Part shown: positions 1-6,826 of the stretch, one piece after another
Position numbering within the stretch: position 1 is the first letter of the stretch
Layout of the letters: every line of letters starts with the position of its first letter
Origin: Planctomycetaceae bacterium
GTDB lineage: Bacteria > Planctomycetota > Planctomycetia > Gemmatales > Gemmataceae
Direction: 5' to 3'
NCBI GenBank assembly: GCA_013823135.1
Contig: PNLP01000064.1
Span: forward strand, 1 to 39,920
Length of the DNA stretch: 39,920 nucleotides
Translations under genes and position numbers: made by a program
Notes under the pieces: generated by a model
What the model was told of the DNA's origin: nothing
The model's input: the letters and a program-made list of their open reading frames with translations, nothing else
Database searches by the model: none

Positions 1-92
1 CAGCCTGAGATCACGCTTGGTTTAGGTCTAATTCACCTTTGTGATACACCCCATGATCTGACAATACCGATCTATTCATTTGGGGGCGGCGG

Positions 93-188
93 TTAGAGTC
101 GTTCTTGGAGACCGCATAGTTGGGTTGCGATTTCAAGGAAGTGGGCTTCGAGTTTGCGGCAACGCGAGCAATCGATATCTGGAGTCAT
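93..188 (-). pseudogene. possible IS66-type transposase N-terminal fragment
   Basis: A 31-codon reading frame on the minus strand begins CSRCRKLEAHF after a few residues. This looks like the CxxCxxLEA start seen in many IS66-type transposases of planctomycetes, but it ends at a stop after QERL. Its ATG overlaps the stop of the upstream small ORF in an ATGA arrangement, as coupled genes do. The fragment is too short for certainty; it may be a relic or chance. Confidence 0.22.
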
Positions 189-379
189 AAGGACGTCAAG
201 TCGCCTGAAATTCCTCGCAAACAGCGGAGCATATCCCAGAGTTGAGCAGATCCCGTGGCCATTCCCATTCCCAATAACCAGTTATCGTTGTCCGATCGCC
301 ATTCCACAGCATTCCACACATCGCTGTGGAATTTCCACAATTCAAAGCGTTTCTTTGCATCGAATATAGCTGTACGCAC
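185..379 (-). CDS. small hypothetical protein (possibly a remnant)
   Basis: This 64-codon frame starts at GTG and encodes a tryptophan-rich peptide with FELWKFHSDVWNAVEW and DNWLLGMGMATGSAQLWDML. The composition looks like real protein rather than a shadow frame, and it ends in an ATGA overlap with another minus-strand frame. I do not recognise the family. The region is otherwise full of broken mobile DNA, so this may be a fragment of an element-borne gene. No Shine-Dalgarno sequence is convincing. Confidence 0.28.
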   Translation of the reverse strand: MRTAIFDAKKRFELWKFHSDVWNAVEWRSDNDNWLLGMGMATGSAQLWDMLRCLRGISGDLTSL

Positions 380-450
380 CGTCGCCTATGTGATACGATT
401 GCTCTTGAAATGTAGTCGTTTGGATCATTTCGAGGGGTCTAGGTGAGCGA

Positions 451-905
451 CTGAGCATCACTACCACCACCCTTTGGACGTTCCTCCAACTTGCTGTCGT
501 CGTCGCCATCGCCACTGCCATCAAGGCCATCAACTGCCCGCGAAGCGACCGAACTTTCCGACGCATCTGGAAGCGGCTCGACCGCGCCCAAAGCTGTATA
601 CGCACGGCACTCCTGGGTCGCGGGTCACCGCCCGAGTTACCGGCCGCGTCTGCTCGTCGGCCCGAAGCAGCACAAGTCCTCGCCCATCTCCAGGCCAGCT
701 TCCCCAACACCGACTGCCCCGTCACCGCCTACCAACTGGCGACCCGATCCTTCTTCATCTGAACCATCCATCGTGACCGAATTCCTGGCGGAACTGTAGG
801 ACCGTCTGCCCATCGAATCACACGTTTCCCAACGGCAACGCAACCTGTCGTCGCGAACCATCGTTCGCTCGTGCTTCAATCACCTGCAACTGGCACGGAC
901 GTTCC
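451..905 (+). pseudogene. decayed open reading frame upstream of the split transposase
   Basis: One frame is open from 451 to 762 and reads like a real protein (RAQSCIRTALLGRG, then RRPEAAQVLAHLQASFPNTD and CPVTAYQLATRSFF) before a stop. The likely continuation (IVTEFLAEL, stop at 797-799, then DRLPIESHVSQRQRNLSSRT) lies in another frame and holds an in-frame stop. At least one frameshift and one nonsense change are therefore present. Orientation and position suggest it belonged to the same transposon as the transposase that follows. I cannot name the family. Confidence 0.4.
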
Positions 906-1743
906 GTGCCGTCAAGCTCCGTGAACCAGGAGAACGCCATAAAGCAACCTTCGGTCTACTTGAAGATGCGGGTGCTGGGTGCCATCGACAACGCCCAGGG
1001 AAAGACCCGACACGAACGAGTCCACAACGTCGCCGCCATGACCTTCCTCGACGAGGAGGGGAACAGCCGCCAGTTCACCTGGCGGACCATCCAGACCTGG
1101 CACTACCGCTACAAGAACCACGGCATCACCGGCATGACCCCACAACCCCGCAAGGACAAGGGGCACGTTCGCAAGGCCACGCCCGAGAAGCTACTCGAAG
1201 CCATCAACGCCGCCAAACCGCACTTCCACAACCAATGCACCAACAAGCAAGCGATCTACCGCTTCTGCATCGAGAACGGACTGCTGCAACGTGACCGCAT
1301 CGCACAGACCACCTTCTACCGCTTCATTCGCGAGTACGAACTGCTCGCTCCTGACGACACCGACAACAACAAGAAACGCCTCGCCTTCAGCATGAAATAC
1401 GCCAATCAGCTTTGGCAGGCCGACACCATGGTGGGGCCGTTTTGCGAAGTCGGAGCGTCATCCGGTTCCCGCAAACAAGCTCGACTCATCGCCTTCATCG
1501 ACGACGCCAGCCGTGTGTTGTGCCACGGCGAATTCTTCTTCGAGGAAAACGTCGACACGCTGGTGAAGTCCCTCCGTGCGGCCTTCTACAAACGCGGCGT
1601 TCCCGAACAACTCCTCGTCGATAACGGCTCGATCTACTGCTCCCAGGAGATCACGCTGATCTGCGCTCGCGTTGGCTGCATCCTTCGCCACACCACCGGT
1701 CGCGATGCCGCCGCCAAGGGAAAGATCGAACGCTTTTTCAGAC
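906..1743 (+). pseudogene. DDE (rve-type) transposase, 5' part, interrupted by the RIT element
   Basis: This is the N-terminal two-thirds of an integrase-core transposase. A helix-turn-helix-like region (TWRTIQTWHYRYKNHG) is followed by the catalytic core: D173 in WQADTMVG, D239 in LLVDNGS and E275 in GKIERFF, numbered from the GTG at 906. All three acidic residues are present. The frame is cut four residues after the last one by the RIT element and then runs on meaninglessly to a stop at 2036. Its true C-terminal part is at 5347-5792; joining 1743 to 5347 gives about 427 aa in frame. The start is uncertain: GTG 906, GTG 921 and ATG 966 are possible, since the conserved-looking part begins near KQPSVYLKMRVLGAI. 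Confidence 0.82.
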
Positions 1744-1771
1744 GTTATGTGGCATATCCAGTTATGTGGTG
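1744..1771 (+). repeat. RIT left terminal inverted repeat
   Basis: The 28-bp end consists of GTTATGTGG, an 8-bp spacer (CATATCCA) and GTTATGTGGTG. It is the reverse complement of 5289-5316 except for one base in the spacer. The two 9-mer copies, 17 bp apart, look like paired recombinase binding sites. Confidence 0.9.
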
Positions 1772-1846
1772 TTGGGTTGGCGAGCATCTGGAGGCCGTTC
1801 GTTTCCGCATCTTCTCGGCTCGTGAGATCCTGAGTTGTCTCAGACT

Positions 1847-1876
1847 AACCTCATGCCATCGGCATGAGGTTTTTTG
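1847..1876 (+). terminator. Rho-independent terminator inside the RIT left end
   Basis: An 11-bp perfect stem (aacctcatgcc at 1847-1857, ggcatgaggtt at 1861-1871) with a 3-base loop runs straight into a T tract. It stands between the left end and the recombinase promoter, so it would block transcription entering from the host gene, here the interrupted transposase. Confidence 0.85.
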
Positions 1877-1899
1877 TCATCAACTGAAGTCCCGGCAAC

Positions 1900-1930
1900 T
1901 TAAACGCCACATAAATTTTACGCGTATAGT
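1900..1930 (+). promoter_or_regulatory. putative ritA promoter with an embedded recombinase-site copy
   Basis: A TATAGT (1925-1930) is a fair -10 box, with a weak TTAAAC (1900-1905) upstream at 19-bp spacing. An inverted, one-mismatch copy of the terminal 9-mer (CCACATAAA, 1907-1915) lies between them. If this is the promoter, recombinase binding at that site could repress it. This is an inference from position. Confidence 0.4.
1905..1915 (-). repeat. RIT inner left copy of the terminal motif
   Basis: CGCCACATAAA is the reverse complement of the start of the left terminus with two differences in 11 bases. It pairs in inverted orientation with 1744-1754, mirroring the perfect 11-bp pair at the right end. 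Confidence 0.6.
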
Positions 1931-1971
1931 CGAACTGCTCGCCCATTCCATTCCTTTTTGGAGGTTCGGCT

Positions 1972-3243
1972 ATGTTCGATCGGTTTTTCAAATTGCCACG
2001 GACGATTACACGACACGAGCATGGGCCATGGGTTGAGGAACGTCGCCGGTACCTCGCCCACTGCGCCGCCTTGCAGATGAAATGCAGTTCTTTGCGGCAG
2101 ATCGCGATCTACACGTTGATCATTGCCGAGACGCTGCGCTTAGCCGAGCGGCCCGGTGCGCTGGTTACGCGGGCCGAGATCGAGGCTGGAGCGGACCGCT
2201 ATGTCCGGTTACTCAACCGCCGCCGTCACCCAGGACGATCGAAGACGCTCAAGGGCAGCCACCTGCGGAACACCTTCAGATGGCATGCCACACGTTGGTT
2301 GAAGTTCTTGGGGCGATTGCTGACGCCCACCATAGGGCCACGCCCGTATGCGAACCTGGTTACGGAATTTAGGGACTATTTGCTCCGAGAACGTGGCTTG
2401 GCCCCAAGTACCATCGCGGTCAGGGGTCGTACGCTTCAGGCGTTTCTTGACGAGATTGATGAGGCTGGTTTGAGTCTTAAGCGGCTGACGGTCACCCAGG
2501 TGAATGATCTATTGGTTAAGGGTGTCCAAGAGGACAACTATGCGCGCCACACGATCAAAACTTGGGCAACTGCCATCCGTGTGTTCTTGCGGTTTGCCGA
2601 AAGGCGAGGTCATTGTCGTCGGGGGATACCGGATGGCATCAAGTCTCCGCATCTGTACCGGCACGAGGGCTTGCCGCTCGGCCCGTCCTGGGACGATGTC
2701 AAAAGGCTTCTGGCAGCTACCGAAGGAGATTGCCCTATCAACATCCGCGATCGAGCCATGTTGATGCTGTTGGCGGTGTACGGACTGCGTGGCGGAGAAG
2801 TCACGGCCTTACGATTGGAAGATTTTGACTGGAAACAAGAGGTACTCCGTGTTCCGCACGGCAAGCGCATGAAACCACGGGCATACCCCTTATGCCGTTC
2901 CGTTGGAGATGCCGTGCTACGCTATCTCCGCGAAGTTCGGCCTCGAACGCATCACCGAAGAATCTTCCTGATCACGGTTGCACCGTTCAATCCTCTGACT
3001 GATAGCGCTTTGAGATCCGTCGTCTCGTTCCGCTTACATGCCCTGGGGCTGACTTTACCTCATTATGGCACGCACATGCTGCGGCACGCGTGTGCTTCTC
3101 ACCTGTTATCTCAGGGTCACTCGCTGAAGGAGATCGGCGATCACCTTGGACATCAATCACCTCAGTCCACTCGCGTTTACGCCAAGGTCGATCTGGTGGC
3201 GTTGCGCAGCGTGGGTGACTTCGGTCTGGAGGGCGTCCTATGA
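1972..3243 (+). CDS. ritA: tyrosine recombinase RitA of the RIT element
   Basis: This is a 423-aa tyrosine site-specific recombinase, the first of the trio. An N-terminal SAM-like DNA-binding region (about residues 120-225, with LRERGLAPSTIAVRGRTL) precedes the catalytic domain. The residues expected for the family are present: R273 (GLRGGE), a lysine in the KRMKPR loop, H368 and R371 (HMLRHA), H394 (HLGHQS) and nucleophile Y403 (TRVYAKVD). The start is set by GGAGG at 1960-1964, seven bases before the ATG. It overlaps ritB by ATGA. The three proteins presumably act together on the terminal 9-mer sites; that is known only in general for RIT elements. Confidence 0.9.
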   Translation: MFDRFFKLPRTITRHEHGPWVEERRRYLAHCAALQMKCSSLRQIAIYTLIIAETLRLAERPGALVTRAEIEAGADRYVRLLNRRRHPGRSKTLKGSHLRNTFRWHATRWLKFLGRLLTPTIGPRPYANLVTEFRDYLLRERGLAPSTIAVRGRTLQAFLDEIDEAGLSLKRLTVTQVNDLLVKGVQEDNYARHTIKTWATAIRVFLRFAERRGHCRRGIPDGIKSPHLYRHEGLPLGPSWDDVKRLLAATEGDCPINIRDRAMLMLLAVYGLRGGEVTALRLEDFDWKQEVLRVPHGKRMKPRAYPLCRSVGDAVLRYLREVRPRTHHRRIFLITVAPFNPLTDSALRSVVSFRLHALGLTLPHYGTHMLRHACASHLLSQGHSLKEIGDHLGHQSPQSTRVYAKVDLVALRSVGDFGLEGVL

Positions 3244-4187
3244 ACATCAACAAGCTGGTCTCGCAGTATGTAACGTACTGCCGAGCACTCGGCGAGCGAT
3301 GCAAAACGAAGGAATTCATCCTCCGAGCCTTTTGCCGTGCCGTCGGGCCGCAAACGCGCATCACCCGGATTCGGCTCAAAGATGCACGTGTGTTTCTGGC
3401 TGGCAAGGGTACCCTAACGAACGGATGGCATGGCCGATACTTCGCCCTAAAGGGGTTCTTCCAGTTTGCGATTTGCCGCGGCGATCTGGCCAAAAACCCC
3501 CTACCGACGACGATTCCCAATCGCGTTCCGACCATGACGCCTTACATCTACTCGCGCGACGAGATTCGTCGCTTGCTGGATGCGATTCCGGCGGCTCAGC
3601 ATGGGAACAATCTCATGGAGCCCCACACGCTGCGAGCGATCTTGTTGGTGCTTTATGGAGCGGGGCTGCGGCGCGGAGAGTCGCTGCGCCTGACTCTCGC
3701 CGACGTGGATTTGCCCAATTCTATTCTCACCATCCGAAACACGAAGTTCTTCAAGTCCCGATTGGTCCCGATCAGCCGGGATCTAACCGAGGCGCTGAGC
3801 GATTACGCACATTGGCGGGCTACGGCGCATCCATCGTCGGATACCCACGGCCCCTTCTTCGTCAATCGACGCGGGGAAGCCGTTTTCAGAACCACCATAG
3901 AAACAGGGTTCAATCGCTTGCGGAGGTATGCGGGCGTGCGGCGTTCCGATGGTGCCCGCTGCCAGCCCAGGATGCATGATCTGCGGCACAGCTTCGCGGT
4001 CCACCGACTGATCAAATGGTATCGGCAAGGTGCCGACGTGCAGCGGCTCATTTATCACCTCTCAGTCTACCTCGGACATGCCCACTTGGCCGATACGCAA
4101 TTGTATCTGACCCTGACGCCGGAGCTTCTCCAGCAGGCTGGCCAGCGCTTTGAGCGGTACGCTCGCAGGGAGGTTGACCATGCGTGA
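3240..4187 (+). CDS. ritB: tyrosine recombinase RitB of the RIT element
   Basis: This 315-aa tyrosine recombinase is the middle gene of the trio. The catalytic set is R144 (GAGLRRGE), a lysine in KFFKSRLVP, H246 and R249 (HDLRHSF), H280 (LGHAHLADT) and nucleophile Y289 (QLYLTLTPE). It starts at the ATG that overlaps the ritA stop by four bases and ends overlapping ritC by eight, so the three genes are translationally coupled. The N-terminal core-binding domain is short, with NKLVSQYVTYCRALGERC at the very start. All catalytic residues appear intact, so the element may be active or recently active. Confidence 0.9.
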   Translation: MNINKLVSQYVTYCRALGERCKTKEFILRAFCRAVGPQTRITRIRLKDARVFLAGKGTLTNGWHGRYFALKGFFQFAICRGDLAKNPLPTTIPNRVPTMTPYIYSRDEIRRLLDAIPAAQHGNNLMEPHTLRAILLVLYGAGLRRGESLRLTLADVDLPNSILTIRNTKFFKSRLVPISRDLTEALSDYAHWRATAHPSSDTHGPFFVNRRGEAVFRTTIETGFNRLRRYAGVRRSDGARCQPRMHDLRHSFAVHRLIKWYRQGADVQRLIYHLSVYLGHAHLADTQLYLTLTPELLQQAGQRFERYARREVDHA

Positions 4188-5190
4188 CGCTTCATTGCTG
4201 GGCCCATGGATTCGCCGATTCCTGTTGGAGCACATGGTCAGCGAACGGAACCTGGCCCGCAACACCCAGCGGAGTTATCGCGACTCCTTGCGCTTATTGC
4301 TTCCAGCCATAGCTCGGCGAACTCGCAAAGCAATTGATCGTTTGGCCGTGATCGACGTGTCGGCCGACCGCATCCGACAATTCCTGAACGAACTGGAAGA
4401 GAAGCGCGGATGCGCCATCACCACGCGCAATCAGCGTTTGGCGGCAATCCATGCTCTGGCCCGGTTTATCGGCTTGCATGCTCCCGAACTGGTCGAATGG
4501 TGTGGACAGGTACGGACGGTGCCTTTCAAGAAGGCCTTGAAATCGCTTATCACGTACCTGGAGAAGCCGGAAATGGATGCTCTGCTCGCGGCGCCAGACA
4601 CGACGACCGACCAAGGCCGTCGGGATCACGCACTGCTCCTCTTCTTGTACAACGCTGGCACCCGTGCCGATGAAGCTGCCCAGGTCCGTATCGGTGACCT
4701 GATCTTGCCCCAGGTGCCCGAACGCGACGTGGCTTCGGTTAAAATCCGTGGCAAGGGAAACAAGCTGCGTAGCTGCCCTCTCTGGGCCAGTACCGTCGAC
4801 GAGCTTCTCCCTCTGATCGGTGGCCGAGACGTATCGGAACACGTCTTCCTCAACCGTTGCGGACAGCCACTCACCCGATTCGGCATCCACGCGATGGTGG
4901 AACGCTACGCTGCAAGAGTCGCCGCAGAAATTCCTTCGATGGCGAAGAAGCGAGTGAGCCCGCATACGATCCGGCACACGACCGCGACTCACTTGCTACG
5001 GGCAGGCGTGGATATCAACACAATCCGTGGCTGGCTTGGCCATGTCAGCGTTGATACGACCAATGTGTATGCCGAAGTGGATCTGGGGATGAAAGCCAAG
5101 GCTCTGGAAACCTGCGAGATCAAGGAGGCAAGGCGAAAAAGGCCGTGGCGCCAGGACAAGGGACTGATGGACTTCCTGGATGCTCTATAG
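4180..5190 (+). CDS. ritC: tyrosine recombinase RitC of the RIT element
   Basis: This 336-aa tyrosine recombinase is the third of the trio. An N-terminal SAM-like domain (RNLARNTQRSYRDSLRLL near residue 25) is followed by a catalytic domain with R162 (NAGTRADE), lysines in GKGNKLRSC, H262 and R265 (HTIRHTTATHLL), H288 (LGHVSVDTTN) and nucleophile Y297 (NVYAEVDL). It is the most XerC/D-like of the three. I chose ATG 4180 over an upstream TTG because AGGGAGG (4167-4173) is well placed before it and it overlaps the ritB stop. It is the last gene before the right terminus. Confidence 0.9.
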   Translation: MRDASLLGPWIRRFLLEHMVSERNLARNTQRSYRDSLRLLLPAIARRTRKAIDRLAVIDVSADRIRQFLNELEEKRGCAITTRNQRLAAIHALARFIGLHAPELVEWCGQVRTVPFKKALKSLITYLEKPEMDALLAAPDTTTDQGRRDHALLLFLYNAGTRADEAAQVRIGDLILPQVPERDVASVKIRGKGNKLRSCPLWASTVDELLPLIGGRDVSEHVFLNRCGQPLTRFGIHAMVERYAARVAAEIPSMAKKRVSPHTIRHTTATHLLRAGVDINTIRGWLGHVSVDTTNVYAEVDLGMKAKALETCEIKEARRKRPWRQDKGLMDFLDAL

Positions 5191-5201
5191 CTCGATCCGT
5201 G

Positions 5202-5212
5202 GTTATGTGGCG
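5202..5212 (+). repeat. RIT inner right copy of the terminal motif
   Basis: GTTATGTGGCG is the perfect reverse complement of 5306-5316 in the right terminus. Together they bracket about 100 bp containing a hairpin, matching the layout at the left end. Confidence 0.7.
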
Positions 5213-5241
5213 CCCAGGAATGATCATCCACCCCAAAAAGG

Positions 5242-5260
5242 CCCCTGCACGAAGCAGGGG
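5242..5260. terminator. hairpin downstream of ritC, possible terminator
   Basis: A 7-bp GC-rich stem (cccctgc 5242-5248, gcagggg 5254-5260) with a 5-base loop lies 50 bp after the ritC stop. An A tract precedes it (5236-5239) but no T tract follows on the plus strand, so it would terminate better for transcription entering from the right on the minus strand. Confidence 0.45.
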
Positions 5261-5288
5261 TCACATGTGAAAACCGGTTCTTCCTGAA

Positions 5289-5316
5289 CACCACATAACT
5301 GGATACGCCACATAAC
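5289..5316 (-). repeat. RIT right terminal inverted repeat
   Basis: This is the reverse complement of 1744-1771 with one mismatch: CACCACATAAC, then TGGATACG, then CCACATAAC. The bases after it are gtct, the complement of the agac that flanks the left end. Confidence 0.9.
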
Positions 5317-5346
5317 GTCTGTTATGTGGTGCACCACATAACAGAC
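5317..5346. repeat. 30-bp perfect palindrome at the RIT right end
   Basis: The sequence gtct, GTTATGTGGTG, CACCACATAAC, agac reads identically on both strands. It consists of two terminal tips of the RIT element joined head to head inside a copy of the 4-bp flank and its complement. No counterpart exists at the left end. It could be a relic of a second RIT copy reduced to its tips, or an end structure needed for transposition. Confidence 0.85.
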
Positions 5347-5792
5347 GAGTGCGTGATCAGTTCCTCGTGCAGAAGCTCGATCTGTCCTCCCTCGAAGTTT
5401 TCAACCGTCAGTTCACCCAGTGGGTCGAGCAGGATTACAACGGCTCACTACACGACGGCATCGGCATGAAACCCATCGACCGCTTCGGCATCGACCTCTC
5501 GCGTGTCCGCTTCCTGGCTCCCTCCGAACACAGCGACGAACTCTTCTACGCCGAGGCCACCCGGAAGGTGAAGAAAGACAATACCTTCTCGTTCCAGAAC
5601 CGCCGCTACGAAACACCCGCCGACCTGCGCGACAAGAAGATCCAGCTTCGCCACGACCGCCACCGCAGTGACAGCGGGGTGTCACCGACCGTCGTCATCT
5701 ACTACAAGGGCGACCGCATCGGCGTTGCCCGACTCCTCGACACCGTCGCCAACGGCCTTCTTCGCCGCGAACTCCGAAAGGAGCAAGCATGA
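5347..5792 (+). pseudogene. DDE transposase, 3' part, beyond the RIT insertion
   Basis: This is the C-terminal third of the transposase begun at 906, about 148 residues. It starts with RVRDQFLVQ, which follows GKIERFFR directly when the RIT element is removed. It contains the Mu-type beta-barrel region (FNRQFTQWVEQDYNGSLHDG, then FLAPSEHSDELFY and NRRYETPADL). The stop is at 5790-5792, overlapping the next gene's ATG at 5789 by four bases. A GTG at 5349 is open but probably not a real start. Confidence 0.82.
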
Positions 5793-6590
5793 TCCGCTCC
5801 TTCTACGGCCTGACCCAGAACCCCTTCGATTGTCGCGAACTCGAACTGTTGACCGGTCAGCAGGAGCTCGTTGACACGCTCAAGGTCCACTGTCAGCAAG
5901 GTGGATTGTGCCTGGTGCTCGGGTCGCCCGGCACGGGCAAGTCTGTCATCAAGCAGGCTCTCCAGCAACTACCCGAGAAGCAGCATCTCGTCGCCTGCGT
6001 CGCGCGAACGCTGCACACGTACTCGAACACGGTGAAGATCCTCTGCGACGCCTTCCGCATCGAGTTCGAGAACTCCGCCTACCTGTGCGAACGCAAGCTC
6101 ATCGAGCAGGCGTTCGCGCTGAACCAATCCCGGCAAGTCGCTGACGACGATCCTCGACGACGCTCACCTCATGGACCTGGCCAACCTTCGCAAGTTGCGG
6201 TTGTTGTTCGAGGACTTCCCCAAGAACCACAACCTCGTGCTGATCGGCCGGGCCAACTTGCTCTCCTCGCTCGACCTTGGCGTCAATCACGACATCAAGA
6301 GCCGCGTGACCTACTCGGTCATCACCAAGCGGCTCGGCCCCGATCTCATGCGGGACTTCATCCTGCGTGAACTCGACCGTGTGGGACTAGCCCACAACAC
6401 CTTCACGGCGGCCGCTCTCAACCTTGTGGTGAACTCGGCCGCCGGTGTCCTTCGCAAGGCTCGCAACCTCTGCGTCGGCTGCCTGATCGAGGCCGTGCGG
6501 AGTGCCAGCCGGACCATCGACATCGACAACGTGAACCGCGTGCTGATGCAACCCCACTGGCAGAAGGACGTCGATCTCAAGGATTATTGA
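5789..6590 (+). pseudogene. AAA ATPase transposition helper (ExeA/TniB-like), frameshifted
   Basis: The protein would be about 266 aa. It opens MIRSFYGLTQNPFD, typical of ExeA/TniB-type ATPases that assist DDE transposases. Walker A is GSPGTGKS (about residues 48-55). The reading frame then breaks: Walker B (TTILDDAHLMD) and the rest, ending KDVDLKDY, are in the next frame. Removing one C from the CCC at 6129-6131 restores a continuous protein reading NQSGKSLTTILDD. The original frame runs on to 6370 without homology. It overlaps the transposase stop by ATGA, so the two were one operon. It is not a type II secretion gene despite the ExeA resemblance. Confidence 0.75.
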
Positions 6591-6601
6591 CAGGGCACCT
6601 C

Positions 6602-6790
6602 ATGGTTCCATCCGACCTGCTGCGTCGTCTTCGCAACGACCTGCCGATGTCCGTCACGATCTCTGCGTTTGGCCGCGAAGGCCCGCCGTCGAAGATGCGT
6701 GACGGACGCTTCGTGTTCCTGTGTCCGGCGTGATGCTCGCTGCCGTGAACCCACGCAACGTCTGGAGGTGGTCTGATATCCCTCCAACTC
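6602..6790 (+). pseudogene. broken small ORF resembling a CHC2-type zinc-finger protein
   Basis: From the ATG at 6602, 43 codons encode MVPSDLLRRLRNDLPMSVT followed by GREGPPSKMRDGRFVFLCP, then a stop at 6731-6733. In another frame the sequence continues MLAAVNPRN, which is what one expects after the first cysteine of a CHC2 (DnaG primase-like) zinc finger of the form FxCPxC...NPxxN. Small proteins of this kind accompany similar transposons, as far as I recall. The frameshift and stop leave it dead. Its assignment rests on a short match. Confidence 0.35.
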
Positions 6791-6826
6791 TTCAACTGGA
6801 CAAAACGCGTTGCCTCGGGCAGTCGG

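Larger units (their letters stand above)
1744..5342 (+). mobile_element. recombinase-in-trio (RIT) element
   Basis: Three consecutive overlapping tyrosine recombinase genes in one orientation lie between 28-bp terminal inverted repeats (27 of 28 match), which is the definition of a RIT element. The flanking 4-bp agac (1740-1743 and 5343-5346) may be a target duplication; it becomes 5 bp if the element is taken to start one base later. The insertion splits a transposase gene, whose frame is restored exactly when 1744-5346 is removed. The ends carry multiple copies of GTTATGTGG in both orientations, and a hairpin sits near each end. Confidence 0.9.
451..6800 (+). mobile_element. degraded transposon (DDE transposase, AAA helper, small zinc-finger ORF) carrying a nested RIT element
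   Basis: Four broken genes in the same orientation follow one another: a decayed ORF, a DDE transposase split by the RIT insertion, an AAA ATPase with a frameshift, and a short broken ORF. Transposase plus ATPase is the usual layout of TniA/TniB- or IS21-like elements. I could not find terminal inverted repeats, so both boundaries are approximate; the right one is placed just before the tssM stop. Confidence 0.4.

Noticed and set aside
342..905. Several overlapping frames as real genes at the left border
   Set aside because: They overlap one another in different frames and strands; only the frames read in the pseudogene entry look protein-like.
906..2036. A 376-aa transposase as an intact gene
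   Set aside because: Sequence after 1743 is the RIT left end, not transposase; the true C-terminal part lies at 5347-5792.
5261..5270. The palindrome tcacatgtga as a regulator site
   Set aside because: A 10-bp palindrome alone is too weak, and it lies next to the ritC hairpin without a gene to control.
5789..6590. A type II secretion ExeA gene
   Set aside because: It overlaps a DDE transposase gene and has the form of a transposition helper; no type II secretion genes are present.
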